A stretch of 64,000 nucleotides of DNA from Cryoendolithus antarcticus (taxonomy: Eukaryota > Ascomycota > Dothideomycetes > Cladosporiales > Cladosporiaceae). The first letter of the stretch is position 1, and every line of letters begins with the position of its first letter. The translations under genes and the position numbers were made by a program. The notes under the pieces were generated by a model. The model saw nothing but the letters and a program-made list of their open reading frames with translations. It was not told the DNA's origin and did no database searches. The stretch covers positions 682,001 through 746,000 of the forward strand of contig NAJO01000018.1 in assembly GCA_002077065.1 (NCBI GenBank). The letters run 5' to 3'. Of this stretch, positions 41,317-52,016 are shown piece by piece.

Positions 41317-42798
41317 ATGTCGTCGAAGCCTGTCTTCGTCGCCACACACCCTCGAGCATGCTCGACGGCCTTTGAGCGGGTCCGTCTCATCCTTCCCTTC
41401 TCTCAAAGCCCTAACGCTTGCGTCATATACTCATCATATCAATCAGGTCTTCATGACCCGCCGCAACAGCCTCCAGTGTGTCCATGAACCCTTTGGAGAT
41501 GCCTTCTATTACGGACCAGAGCGTCTTGGCTCTCGCTTTGAGGGTGATGAGAAAGCCAATGAGAGAGAGGAGAGTGGGTTTGCGCAGTCGACGTTCAAGA
41601 CCATCTTGGATCGTATCGATAGGGAAGGCGAAGAAGTGAGTTGTGCATTCCTCTGAGTCGCTCACTTAATAGTCGTTGTCGTATCGGGGTGGCTGTCGAC
41701 GAAGCACTATTGACGCTGCGCTGGTGGCGAGGTCTCTTGTTCGCTCCAGCTTCATTTTTTACGATGTCCGGTTGAAAGAGGCCTCACGGTCGCTATCAAT
41801 GTCACGCAACGCCTTTAGCGATGCGTCGCATTGTCAGCCACCTACACAACGAGTCAACCCTCACATTTCCAGTAAAGTACTTACAATCCATCACAGGGCA
41901 AGCTTGTCTTCATCAAGGACATCACACATTACCTTGTCCCGCCCTCCAAGCAGGATGCTCGCCTCGCCCCTTCTCTCTACCACCCAAAGCGCGGCGTTGG
42001 CACTAACGGCGGCGCCAACGATGGCGACTCTGGTATTGTCCTCTCGGACTCCCAGAGCCATCCTGGCACTCCAAAGAACCCACCCTTCCCGTACAGTACC
42101 CCAAGTGAACCGAACAATCCGACTGTGATCCCAAAGGAGATACTCGAGAAATTCCACTTTACCTTCCTGATCCGCCACCCAAGGAATGCGATCCCCAGCT
42201 ACTACCGCTGCTGTGTCCCGCCGCTTGTTGAGAAGACCGGCTTCCATGAGTTCATGCCTTCCGAAGCTGGTTACGATGAACTTCGTCGCGTCTTCGACTA
42301 CTGCAAGGAGACTGGCATTGTCGGCCCCGCTGTCTGCGGCCAGCAGTCCGCCTCAGAAGCGAAGTCTGGCGAAGTCGAGATCTGCGTTATCGACGCGGAT
42401 GATCTGCTAGACGACCCAGAAGGCATCCTACGCCAATACTGCGCTTCCATCAACGTTCCGTTTCACGCGGAGATGTTGAAATGGAATGAGGAGGACCAGC
42501 TGGTCGCCAAGGAAGCATTCGAAAAGTGGAATGGCTTCCATGAGGATGCCATTCATTCGACTGATCTGAAACCCAGGCAGCATGTGAGTTCCTGTCGAGT
42601 GTGTAAGTCTATCGTTCCAGCATGCTGATTTCTTGACAGCACAAAGCGCCCAAGTCCGATGAGCAGCTCTTCGCAGAGTGGAAGGAGAAGTATGGCCAGA
42701 CAGGCGCCGAAGTCATTCGTGACACCGTCGCTGAGAACGTCGCGGATTATGAGTACCTCAAGGGCTTCGCCATCAAGCCGGTGAACGTGAACGAGTGA
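41317..42798 (+). CDS. P-loop sulfotransferase-like protein
   Basis: Predicted PAPS-dependent sulfotransferase-fold protein, 365 aa from four exons (41317-41379, 41447-41635, 41897-42583, 42640-42798), all phase 0. The N-terminal VFVATHPRACSTAFERVFMT matches the 5'-phosphosulfate-binding loop pattern of sulfotransferases. FTFLIRHPRNAIPSYYR matches the 3'-phosphate-binding Arg/Ser region. EICVIDADDLLDDPEGILRQYC is the usual downstream helix. Exon 1 is only 21 codons and ends within the P-loop helix. Intron 2 is 261 nt, long for this window; the flanking codons (GEE-GKLVFIKDI) join naturally. The acceptor substrate is unknown; several fungal members act on small molecules. Confidence 0.8.
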
Positions 42799-43343
42799 CA
42801 AAAGCTCGGTGGAGAAGTCCTGGACCGCATTCAAATTTGACGACTTCCTTTCGCCGCGGATCATCCATTCATTAAATCTAGTGCACGTTATACAAGAAAG
42901 ACAGGCAAGAAATCAACAATTATCAGCATTGTGGGCTGCCTGAGCACGCCATCGATTGCGTGCTGAGGGACATTTGTGACTGCGCGAGTCATGATCGAGT
43001 TGACTTCACTTCCAACGCGGGGTGGCGGGGTCGCACTTGCTTTGGCGACTTTGTGCTTTGATGCCAATGAGCTCGTCTATCGCCTCCTCTACCGCAGTAT
43101 CACCGAACGCGATAGACGACAAATATCAAGAAGCCCTTGCCTGTCTAGCGCATCAGTCAGCAAAGATTGGCGTGCGTCCCACGCCTTGAGGCTGTAATGA
43201 TAGTATAAGTGTCGTCTCATCCTCCAGCGTCGCCGACTAGTTTACCAGGCACAGCCTTTCTGCCAGCAAACTAAATATATTTCCTTCTTCGGCCCCAGGT
43301 CACTGTTCTCTCTACTCTCTTCGCTACTTACCTCATAGCCAAC
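42799..43343. other. Intergenic, SDR promoter region
   Basis: About 540 bp. An aactaaatatatttcc tract lies about 80 bp before the SDR start; no gene is visible. Confidence 0.45.
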
Positions 43344-44099
43344 ATGCCCACCACCCTCATCCTCGGCGGCAGTGGCAAAGTCGCCCTCCACCTAACCCGC
43401 ATCCTAACCCAGCCTCCTTATTCCCAAAAAGTCTTCTCCCTCATCCGCTCGCAAGACAAAGTCTCGCAGATCCGCTCCCTGAACGCAGAGCCTCTCGTCA
43501 ACTCCCTCGAAGACCTCTCAGCATCCGCTTTGGCCGATATAATCAAATCCACCTCTGCCTCCACGATTGTCTGGGCGGCCGGAGCCGGCGGCAAAGGAGG
43601 CGCTGAGAGGACGAGGACTGTGGATCGCGATGCTGCGATAAGAGCTATGGACGCCACGGCGCAAGCGGGCGTGAAGCGGTTTATCATGGTATCGGCTGTG
43701 GACATCCGTGTCCGCAGCAAACCTGCGCCAGAATGGTACAACGACGATGATCGAGCGAAGAGCGACCAGATGTGGAAAGCTCTATCGGCTTACTGCCAGG
43801 CGAAGCTCGAAGCTGATGTGGAGTTGGTGAAGGGCAATGAGAAGAGAGGACTAGTGTATACGATTGTGCGGCCTTCGACGCTTAGTGATGAGAAGGGGAC
43901 GGGGAAAGTCGAAGCGGGGAAGGTGCATATTGGGGGGCCGATATCGAGGGAGGATGTAGCGGCTGTTGTGGCGGCTTGTGTGGTGGATGAGGCGACGGGA
44001 GGGTGTGTGTTTGATGTTGTGCCGGGGGAGGCGGGGATCGAGGAGGCGGTCAGAGGGGTGGCAGTGGAGAAGGTACATGTGTTTGAGGGGCGGTATTGA
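43344..44099 (+). CDS. NAD(P)-binding atypical SDR (YwnB/SDR_a5-like)
   Basis: Rossmann-fold protein, 251 aa, single exon. The N-terminal TTLILGGSGKVALHLTRILT is the GGxGxxG dinucleotide motif. Further cues are FSLIRSQDKVSQI (phosphate-binding Arg), TIVWAAGAGGKGG, KRFIMVSAVDI and YTIVRPSTLSDEKGTGKVE. The catalytic Tyr-x3-Lys appears as YCQAKLEA. Members are oxidoreductases or regulatory NAD(P) sensors of broad type, and no pathway is indicated. The 3' third is strikingly G-rich on the coding strand (runs such as ggggaaag), giving long open antisense frames that I discard. Confidence 0.83.
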   Translation: MPTTLILGGSGKVALHLTRILTQPPYSQKVFSLIRSQDKVSQIRSLNAEPLVNSLEDLSASALADIIKSTSASTIVWAAGAGGKGGAERTRTVDRDAAIRAMDATAQAGVKRFIMVSAVDIRVRSKPAPEWYNDDDRAKSDQMWKALSAYCQAKLEADVELVKGNEKRGLVYTIVRPSTLSDEKGTGKVEAGKVHIGGPISREDVAAVVAACVVDEATGGCVFDVVPGEAGIEEAVRGVAVEKVHVFEGRY

Positions 44100-44629
44100 G
44101 GTCTTCGGCAGCGTTAGGCGTACCGCCTGACCTTGCACGAGTCGCTTTGACCCGTTACTGCCCCGTCTATTGCGCACTCGGTCTAATTCTGTCTCCCAGT
44201 CGCTGAGATGTGCGCATCTCAAGCCCCGCGCTCTCGGCTCGGTCAGATCGTGGACCAAACCGCAGAGGCTGCGTCGAGAGACACTCGAGAGGGGCGAACA
44301 GGGAATGCGAGAAACGACGCTATGTGACGGAGCCCATCTGGAGAGGGAATCAGTGCAATGTTGTACATGTATGAAGTACACTAATGTACAGTGATCCTGC
44401 CGCAGCAGCGTACTTCCATCTCTATTCAATGACCCGACCAGAACACCAACAAACCATACCAACCCCAAAGCTCGACCCCTCGAATGCATTTCTGAAAGTA
44501 ACGCAATGTAAAAGGTCTGGTGAATGTACAATGCCCGTCTACTCCCCTCTCTTAGCCTCTCAAGTTTTAATGCCTATCACACTAATATCTCCTCTGACCT
44601 TCCGGTACTGCCATGTCATGCCAGGCCTC

Positions 44630-47380
44630 CTAGTCCACGACAACAGGATCTTCGGCGAGCGAGCCTTGCTGCTGCCGAGGAGCCTGCATCTGCTGCGCAG
44701 GCTGCACCGGCATCGAAAGCATACCATTATGCACCGGAGCATAAGGGCTTACGTAGTGGCCCACAGGCACCATGTGAGGTATTGCAGGCGTGCTACCAAG
44801 TTGATGCAGTTGACGAGGTTGCGGCCTGGGCGCCGGAGGTACACTATTCTGCGTCCGCGACATCTGAGTTCCGTAGTCATGAGCTGGTGGCGGAGCTCGC
44901 CGATTGATAGGGGCCATGTTCTGCGATGAGCCAGAAGGCCGCTCTGGCTGACGGTAGAACGTGGATGCGGGCTGGACCGATGGGAGGTAAATGTGCGTGT
45001 TGCTCACGTATGAGCCAGGCTGCATGTTGTTGTACTGTCCGATTTGTTGAGACCCAGTCACTTGCGAGCCAGTGACTTGAGTGCCCCGTTGCATATTGTT
45101 GTACTGACCGATGTGTTGAGACCCATGCTTAACTTGCGACTGCTGAGGCTGCGCTGCGTACGTAGGTCCGATGCCGGTCTGGTTTGGAACGCCGTAGGTT
45201 GGCGCATTGCTCACCTGTGCGCCAGGCTGCATATTGTTGTTTTGTCCGATATACTGGGGATTTGGCAATCGCGACTGCTGGAATTGCGCTGCGTAGGCTG
45301 AGCGTATGCCGGTCTGCACTGGCACACCGTAGGCTGGCGCATCGCTCCTCAATAGGCTATGCTGAACGCTGGTGGAATGCACGGGGGCAGGATAGCCAGG
45401 CACCTGAATCTGTTGAGCATGCGATGTACGCGTTGGACGCATCGTGTTCTGCACCGGCGCATCCGGTACTGCATTGGCCCTCGTAGACGCCGGAGCGAAG
45501 AGACTGTATGGCGGAGGCGATGGAGCTTGCGATCGCTTGGGTGTCATATCATACCCACTAGGTTGGCTGCAGCTCACGACTGGCGTCGGTGCATAGGTCG
45601 ATGGCTGACCATTGTATGGCGACACGTGGGTCGGGTTCTGTGCTGTGCTCGGTGAGGCGGTCGGGCCCATAGAAACCCCACTGTCGACTCGAGCGAGCTT
45701 CGAACGAGTCGGCGCGGCTCCAATATCCGCTGTCTCGTGACGAGGCCGCTTAAGTGACGGCTTCTGAGGAGATTCACTCTTGAGCGGCGCGTATCTGGGT
45801 GGCATTGGCTTCCAACCCTCGATTGCAATTTTATTCGTCTCTTGGCGCTCATCTTCATCGTCTCCGTCTTGCACAAGCACGGGCATCGATGGCGAAGGGC
45901 CGTCTGCATATGCAAACGTGTCCGCGATCTCTTGAGGGTCCCTTGGTGCCTGTATACCAAAGTCACGCACGTCCTGCGCTTTACACTTATCATTGCGGCT
46001 GCTGCACCATTTGCCAGGACTCCCAGCATTGTTCTGGATGCACGGATGTGACTTGTCTTTCTCGAGGTGAAGCCGGGCGCAGCCTCTGGGACCGTCGAGG
46101 CATGGCTTCAAGTCATCCTGATCCTTCGGGTGATAAAGATTGTGTGTTCTATTCATGTGGCGACGAAGCTGCGGACCAGTTTGGCCGCCTCCCTTGAGTG
46201 GACATCCATAGCGGCAACGGTAACGAGGCTCTGGCTTTCTTGTCTTGGGTGAAGGGGTGCTGACTGTGCTGCTTGATGGTGGAGTCGCCATTTGCTGTGT
46301 TACCGGTCTCTCGTTGGGTGTCTGGGGTTTCGACATTGGTGGACGAGCAACCGATTTGCCGCCTGATGGGGCTGCGTGCGCCATGGGGAAGGAGTCGTAC
46401 GCTGATATAGCAGGGATTTCCGTGCGACTCATTGATGACGACGAAGGTGTGGTAGCGATAATCGTTCTGCTTGATGTGCCGTCATTGGCTTTAGGCAGCA
46501 AGCTCTGTACCTGCAGCTCTGGAAGGGTGGACTTGCGAGATGGTGGAGGTAAGGCAAGTCCTGGCTTCGACAGAGCGAGCGTTGCCGTCGGCTTTTGTTT
46601 TGGTGACTGCGGTACATATTGCGACAACTTCTGCTTGGGCGCCGGCGAGGGCGAAGTACGTCCTGCTGCCGGATCGAAAGGAAGCGAAGATGATGTCGTA
46701 CCGGTGATTGGCGAGGTCAGGAGACCGGTAGCTGCCGAGTCGCTGGAGGGCCTCGCTCCCGAGATGGGCTCATCGAAGAGAGAGTCGATGTCGCCGTTGT
46801 CAGCCTCGCCGATGGGCTCACCAAACAGACTATCACCATCACTCTTCGTCTCGCTCGTGTGCTCGCCAAAGAGATCATCAACCTCCCGATCTTGGTTACC
46901 GCGCTCACCAAACAGACTGTTGTCGTCATGTTCGAGCTCGCCAACGGACTCGGGAGTCTGTGCCTCGATGAAGCTATCGAAGAGGGCATCGGGGTCCTGC
47001 GCATGTGCATCTGGATATGAGTTTGACTCTGCGACAGGTGCGACACCGAGCTCGGAGGTTTGCTGCACAGCGATATGGTCGAGCTGAGCGTCGAAGTCTT
47101 GTGCATGCGCTCCCAAGTCCGAGTTCACATCCGAGTCGGAGTCGTCCGAATAGTCATCTTCGAACGCACTGTCCTCATCGCCACTATCGGCGGACCCATG
47201 GGTTGCAGATAGGACTCTTTCTCTCAGGTCGTAGAGATAGACCGAGGCCATGCGGGGATAGATCCTCCTAAGAGCGACCAATATCTCGGAAGAAGTAGCG
47301 TTGCCATGTGGATCTACCTGCTGCGCCAGGCGCAACACCGCAGGAGTGTCTAGAATCTCCAGCGCTTGCGGAGAAGGCAT
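44630..47380 (-). CDS. Large Gln/Pro-rich protein with zinc-finger-like block
   Basis: I do not recognise the family. From the ATG at 47380 the protein is 916 aa in one exon; an in-frame ATG at 47437 would add 19 residues. The N-terminus (MPSPQALEILDTPAVLRLAQ) is helical. An acidic region follows with repeated DSLFGE-type units (DSLFGEPIGEADNGD, DSLFDEP). Around residue 400 a Cys/His block reads YRCRYGCPLKGGG... LRRHMNRTHNLYH, a C2H2-like finger, followed by more cysteines (PCLDGPRGCARLH). The C-terminal third is Gln/Tyr/Pro-rich with three copies of a QxIGQxNNMQxG motif. The layout (acidic region, finger, Gln-rich tail) suggests a nuclear regulator, but this is inference. Confidence 0.6.
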   Translation of the reverse strand: MPSPQALEILDTPAVLRLAQQVDPHGNATSSEILVALRRIYPRMASVYLYDLRERVLSATHGSADSGDEDSAFEDDYSDDSDSDVNSDLGAHAQDFDAQLDHIAVQQTSELGVAPVAESNSYPDAHAQDPDALFDSFIEAQTPESVGELEHDDNSLFGERGNQDREVDDLFGEHTSETKSDGDSLFGEPIGEADNGDIDSLFDEPISGARPSSDSAATGLLTSPITGTTSSSLPFDPAAGRTSPSPAPKQKLSQYVPQSPKQKPTATLALSKPGLALPPPSRKSTLPELQVQSLLPKANDGTSSRTIIATTPSSSSMSRTEIPAISAYDSFPMAHAAPSGGKSVARPPMSKPQTPNERPVTQQMATPPSSSTVSTPSPKTRKPEPRYRCRYGCPLKGGGQTGPQLRRHMNRTHNLYHPKDQDDLKPCLDGPRGCARLHLEKDKSHPCIQNNAGSPGKWCSSRNDKCKAQDVRDFGIQAPRDPQEIADTFAYADGPSPSMPVLVQDGDDEDERQETNKIAIEGWKPMPPRYAPLKSESPQKPSLKRPRHETADIGAAPTRSKLARVDSGVSMGPTASPSTAQNPTHVSPYNGQPSTYAPTPVVSCSQPSGYDMTPKRSQAPSPPPYSLFAPASTRANAVPDAPVQNTMRPTRTSHAQQIQVPGYPAPVHSTSVQHSLLRSDAPAYGVPVQTGIRSAYAAQFQQSRLPNPQYIGQNNNMQPGAQVSNAPTYGVPNQTGIGPTYAAQPQQSQVKHGSQHIGQYNNMQRGTQVTGSQVTGSQQIGQYNNMQPGSYVSNTHIYLPSVQPASTFYRQPERPSGSSQNMAPINRRAPPPAHDYGTQMSRTQNSVPPAPRPQPRQLHQLGSTPAIPHMVPVGHYVSPYAPVHNGMLSMPVQPAQQMQAPRQQQGSLAEDPVVVD

Positions 47381-48457
47381 TTTGTTGTGAGTGCGGTGAG
47401 TTCTTGCTCGGGAAGCAGTAGACGGAGCTCTTTGCAATGAGACTCGTCGGCGTGGATTCGCAAGTGCGCAAGCGCACCTTAGTCGTGGTAGTCTCGAGGG
47501 AGAGAAGGTGGCTGGTGTTCCTATTGTCGTGTCGCACGGACTTGGTGTGTTTCAGTATATCGAGAGTGTGGTGAAGTGAAGTTCGTTGTTGTGTAGTTGG
47601 CGCAAGCGATGGGAACAGAGCAGAAGTGAGAAAGCAGAAGGAATACACCCACTAGGTCTATCTTGTCCAAAATGAGGATGTCATGACCGTCTACGGAGTA
47701 CTTGAGTAGTATTTCATTGGTGAGGTGGTGAGGACGACTAGGAAAAGTAAAGTAAGGTTTCTGCAGCAGCAATGTTGGGAGGGCGCGGAGGGTGTCCTCA
47801 ATACTAACCACGCGACTTTCAGGGCATAACTCCAATATTCTACCCACTGAACTCTACCCACTGAACGTGTATCTCTCTGGGCCACAACGCTCGGATGGCC
47901 TGCGCGAAAGATTCCGCAATTAACAACATTGTGAATCTGCCCTTGACAATCACTGATCAAATGGCCAGGATTTCCGTTCGAACCCCTATAGCTGTGGCTG
48001 TCGCGTCTGGGCTCGATGGCCGCATTTCGGCAAGTCTCGAGAGCCTGTGACAGCTACTTGATCTCTGTTTGCGAACGCACCTGTGTGTCTGCAGCGTGCC
48101 CATCACAACTACATTGCCGTTCCGCACAGGCGGCGAGGAACAACAGCTCTTGCCAGGCTCTCAGCATCATCGTCGCTTCATCAACGCTGTGCGTCGGATG
48201 ACACTATCGTTAGCAGAGACATAATGTGGCAGCGTCGTGAGCCAGCAAGATCCAGAATCAGTGAGCTCCACAGCCAACCGCAACGGAATCCGCACGTGAC
48301 ATGTGATATGTGAAGGACGGAGGTGATGTTCGAGAAGGAGCTTTAGCGGGAGGCTTCGAGCGCTAGGCCCAAATAGTAATCCATTTGACAAATTATTGGT
48401 GATGTCTTTGAACCGCAGCCAAAGCATCACCTCCTTTTACAGGCAACCATCGCAGCC
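47381..48457. promoter_or_regulatory. Divergent intergenic region before Pus7
   Basis: About 1.1 kb between the divergent starts of the Gln-rich protein and Pus7. ORFs inside are short and overlapping. A gttcgaac string at about 47975 resembles a tRNA B box but has no matching stem. Confidence 0.4.
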
Positions 48458-50875
48458 ATGGCCTCCGCAACAGCGCCAGTGAGTGACACTGCGATGGAGG
48501 CGCCAGTCGACTCAAGTGCTGCGTCTGCCAAGAGCACCGAGCCCGGTGTGCCCGCCAATGAGTCGACCAGCTCAGCACCTACACAGGCTGAGCAAGAGCG
48601 CGCTGTAGGTATCACAGACTACACTTCTCCTGATGCTCCCGGCTTTTCCTGCGTTGTCAAGCATCGTTACACAGATTTCGTAGTCAACGAGATCTTGCCA
48701 AATGGGGAGGTCCTGCATCTCACTGAGATCGCGAAGCCTGGAAAGCAGAAGCAGAAGCAAGAGCCACAGCCGAAGCAGCATGGGCAGGGTGAGGGGATTG
48801 GGGATGAGGCAGTGAGTGGTGCGAGGCTTGAAGAGTCAGCTAGCAACGGTGCTCAGCTGAACGGGCATGCTGGCGTCAAGAGATCGGCCGACGAGGCAGA
48901 GACTACTGACGATAATATCGCGAAGAAGTCGAAGCTCAGTACCGCCGATGTCGAGGTAGCGCCTGTAAAGACCGCACCGGCAGAAGCAGCTGCAACAGCA
49001 CCGGACACCGCTCGGACACAAGCCGCGGTGCCAGCAATCTCAGAGGCGCACAACACGACGCTCATTTCCATCTTCGGACCCACGACCACGAGGAGCATCA
49101 TCGATCTCCATGCTCAGATACACAGTCACCCGCATCGTAAACCTCGCGACCAGCCCATCGTCCAGTCCGAGGTCATCCCAGAGAAGTCAAAGCGCACAGA
49201 AGCCCACTCTGCCATCCGGGAGATCTTCCTTTCCAAGCTCGAGACGCTCACCCTTCAGGAGGTACCTGGTGCAATCAGCATTCGCGCCGCGCCTCCTCAG
49301 CGAGCAGGTGGCCGGACAGATGTGCCGACCAGGAGCCGCGGTGGCAAGAACCACAAGGGACCCACATCATGGACAGAACTGGGCGGCGAGTACCTGCACT
49401 TCACTCTCCACAAGGAGAACAAGGACACGATGGAAGTGCTGCACTTCATTGCATCACAACTCAAGCTCAACATTCGGAATGTGGGGTTCGCAGGCACTAA
49501 AGACCGCCGTGGCGTGACCGTCCAGCGAGTGTCAATGTACCGCGTGCGCAAAGAGCAACTACTGCCAATCACCCGCATGGCACGTAATTGGCACATTGGC
49601 GACCTGACGCACTCTAATCGCGGCCTCGAGCTGGGCGAGCTTCGCGGAAATGAGTTTCATCTTACGCTGCGCGACTGCCATCTTGCCTCTTCCCCATCTC
49701 AGGCACTCTCCGACCGCTTAACAGCTGTCCGCTCCGCCGTGGAGTCTGCAGCAGCCAAGTTTCGTGAAAAAGGCTTCGTGAACTACTACGGCCTCCAACG
49801 ATTCGGTACCTTCAGCACAGGCACCCACGCCGTCGGCCGCCTGATCTTACAGAACAACCTCGAAGGCGCCGTGGACGCTATCCTCTCCTACCAGGACCAC
49901 CTACTGCCCTCTGCTCAAGCTGCAAATCCGGGTCACAACATTCCTCAAGACGACATAGACCGTGCCGGCGCTATCGAGTACTGGCGTAAGACGGGCGATA
50001 GCCGCGAGGCGTGTCGGAGGCTTCCACGCCGCTTTCAAGCCGAGAATAGTATCATTGCATTCCTCGGTGCTAAGGGCAATGGGAAAGGCAGTGCGCAGAC
50101 GAAAGACTGGCAAGGCGCACTGATGAGTATTCAGCGAGGCTTGCGGTTGATGTACGTGCACGCTTACCAGAGCCTGATCTGGAACCTCGTAGCTGGACGG
50201 AGGCTAAGACTGTTTGGCGGGCGAGTCGTGGAAGGTGACTTAGTCGTCGTCGGCGAAAAAGAGAAAGCGACCGGCACCGTCCAAGAGACTGAGACGGAGA
50301 AGATCGATCAAGACGGCGAAGTCATCATCAAGCCCCTCAACGAAGACGGCATCAGCCTCGCAGAAGAGCGCTTCGTGCGTGCCCGCCCTCTCAGCAAAGC
50401 TGAAGCCGAAAGCGGACGCTACGACGTCTTCGACCTCGTGCTCCCGCAGCCAGGCTGGGACGTCGTGTACCCCGCCAACGAAATCGGCGAGTTCTACAAA
50501 GAAGTCATGGCTAGCGAGATCGGCGGCGGCTTGGACCCACACGATATGCGCAGGACGTTCAAAGATGCTAGTTTGTCGGGCAGCTATCGTAAGATTATGG
50601 CTAGGCCCGGGGGGCTCGAGGTTGAGGTTAAGACTTATGGGGTGGAGGGGGAGCAGTTGGTGGAAATGGATGTGGAGAGAGTGGTGAGGTTGGAGATGGA
50701 AGGTGAGGAGAAGGTCGAGGTGGAGGGGAAGGCGAAGGAGGTGAAGGAGGGCGATAAGATCGCTGTGGTGCTCAAGATGCAGTTGGGAAGTAGTCAGTAT
50801 GCTACTATGGCTTTGCGGGAGCTGACCAAGGGAGGGGCGGTGGCTTATAAGCCTGAGTACTCTACTGTGCGGTGA
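48458..50875 (+). CDS. PUS7: Pseudouridine synthase Pus7 (TruD family)
   Basis: RNA pseudouridine synthase of the TruD superfamily, modifying tRNAs, U2 snRNA and mRNAs in the nucleus and cytosol. 805 aa, single exon. Conserved parts: FSCVVKHRYTDFVVNEILPN near the N-terminus; GEYLHFTLHKENKDTMEVLH; and the catalytic block NVGFAGTKDRRGVTVQRVSM with its Asp nucleophile. They continue with LTHSNRGLELGELRGNEFHL, FVNYYGLQRFGTFSTGTHAVG and LMYVHAYQSLIWNLVAGRRL. The end includes SGSYRKIMARPGGLE and LRELTK. An acidic/Ala-rich insertion (about residues 85-220) with a KKSK basic patch could carry a nuclear signal. ATG context is gccatggc. Confidence 0.95.
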   Translation: MASATAPVSDTAMEAPVDSSAASAKSTEPGVPANESTSSAPTQAEQERAVGITDYTSPDAPGFSCVVKHRYTDFVVNEILPNGEVLHLTEIAKPGKQKQKQEPQPKQHGQGEGIGDEAVSGARLEESASNGAQLNGHAGVKRSADEAETTDDNIAKKSKLSTADVEVAPVKTAPAEAAATAPDTARTQAAVPAISEAHNTTLISIFGPTTTRSIIDLHAQIHSHPHRKPRDQPIVQSEVIPEKSKRTEAHSAIREIFLSKLETLTLQEVPGAISIRAAPPQRAGGRTDVPTRSRGGKNHKGPTSWTELGGEYLHFTLHKENKDTMEVLHFIASQLKLNIRNVGFAGTKDRRGVTVQRVSMYRVRKEQLLPITRMARNWHIGDLTHSNRGLELGELRGNEFHLTLRDCHLASSPSQALSDRLTAVRSAVESAAAKFREKGFVNYYGLQRFGTFSTGTHAVGRLILQNNLEGAVDAILSYQDHLLPSAQAANPGHNIPQDDIDRAGAIEYWRKTGDSREACRRLPRRFQAENSIIAFLGAKGNGKGSAQTKDWQGALMSIQRGLRLMYVHAYQSLIWNLVAGRRLRLFGGRVVEGDLVVVGEKEKATGTVQETETEKIDQDGEVIIKPLNEDGISLAEERFVRARPLSKAEAESGRYDVFDLVLPQPGWDVVYPANEIGEFYKEVMASEIGGGLDPHDMRRTFKDASLSGSYRKIMARPGGLEVEVKTYGVEGEQLVEMDVERVVRLEMEGEEKVEVEGKAKEVKEGDKIAVVLKMQLGSSQYATMALRELTKGGAVAYKPEYSTVR

Positions 50876-50992
50876 GAGCACCAAGGAACGCGGTGGAGGC
50901 GAACGGGGATGACGACTTTCTTGTGATACTGAGATGGCAGAGTGCTCGACTGCATGCTGTCAGTTACCGCGGAGGGCAGACGTCAGCTCCTA

Positions 50993-51766
50993 TCATCGCG
51001 GAAACCCTTTAGGGGGATCTATAGACCTCAACAAAATCCCCCTCACCCTCTCAACCCACACTCCCTGCTGCTCAGCCGTACTCCGCTCCCAATCCGCCTC
51101 CTCATCCTTATCCGCCCAATCCGCAATCCACACCTCCACCCTCTCCAACTTCAATAACCTCAAAGCATAGATCCCCGCCAAGCGCGCATCGCGGTCACTC
51201 TGTGTAAGAACGGTCTGGTTCCTCCCGACCGTGAACCCGTCACCCTCGTAATGCTCACTCGTTAGCTCCACGTACACCCTTAAGTGTCGCACGTTGAGTA
51301 GTCGCGTAGTAACGAGCGGGCTGGGTAGCGTGCCCCAATAGAGCGCATACTCATTGTCACAGAGCGTGAGCCTACGGATGCAAGCTGCTTGCCATGGCCG
51401 CAAACGTGCTACGAGGCTATTCAAGAGAAGGCAGCTAGTGAAGACAAAGTCGGCGGTGATGAAGACTAGCTTTAAGAGCTCGGTGTATATCAAATGGCAG
51501 GTTAGGAGGATGTACAGCGCTTGCGCGACGGAGTCCTGGCATCCTCGGTGGCGGAGGCCGTAGGTTTTGCGAGCAGCCTGAGGGGCGACGGCGTTGGTTT
51601 TGTCGGAGTCCGATTTCGCGCAGAGGTTGGCGCGGAAGCGGAGTGATTTTATGGACGTGTGGCGGAATTGGATTGTCCATCGCGTGAGGACTTGGTCCCA
51701 GATTTGGGCGCGGACGTCTGGTGGAAGGGCGAGGAGCTTGGATGACTTGGTCAAGTTGGAAGACAT
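50993..51766 (-). CDS. 2EXR/DUF7730-like lineage protein, tandem copy A
   Basis: Member of a large dothideomycete family with an N-terminal LLALPPDVRAQIWDQVL motif, as in proteins labelled 2EXR or DUF7730; function unknown. From the ATG at 51766, 257 aa; an in-frame ATG at 51901 would add 45 unmatched residues. Shared landmarks with the neighbour at 52.0-52.8 kb: RHRGCQDSV, ILLTCHLIYTELLKLVF, LRPWQAACIRRLTLCD and HLRVYVELTSEHY. Both are on the minus strand about 250 bp apart, so they are tandem duplicates. The gene converges with Pus7. No catalytic motif is visible; an F-box-like role is possible but not shown. Confidence 0.7.
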   Translation of the reverse strand: MSSNLTKSSKLLALPPDVRAQIWDQVLTRWTIQFRHTSIKSLRFRANLCAKSDSDKTNAVAPQAARKTYGLRHRGCQDSVAQALYILLTCHLIYTELLKLVFITADFVFTSCLLLNSLVARLRPWQAACIRRLTLCDNEYALYWGTLPSPLVTTRLLNVRHLRVYVELTSEHYEGDGFTVGRNQTVLTQSDRDARLAGIYALRLLKLERVEVWIADWADKDEEADWERSTAEQQGVWVERVRGILLRSIDPPKGFPR

Positions 51767-52016
51767 GTCTCTTACTGGTGGCCAGATCACTTCTTTGCTG
51801 TTGACTCCTGGATCGGAGGAACTATTGCCTGACGCGCTGGGATCAACAACAGCGAATGTGCATGCTTCGTTGTGGTGCAGACCATTACGCTCCGTGCACA
51901 TGCAGCCACAAAGCTTGCTTCTAATGCTGATGCCTCGCAGCCTCAGGCAATGGAATGGCGACCGATATCGTATAAGTGCCTAACGTCGTCCTTGAGTCTT
52001 CACCACACCGGCTCGG

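Noticed and set aside
46245..47087. 280-codon plus-strand ORF opposite the Gln-rich protein
   Set aside because: Mirror of the acidic Ser/Asp repeats on the other strand; composition explains its openness.
47965..47985. gttcgaac as a tRNA B box
   Set aside because: The flanking bases do not form the five-pair T stem on either strand.
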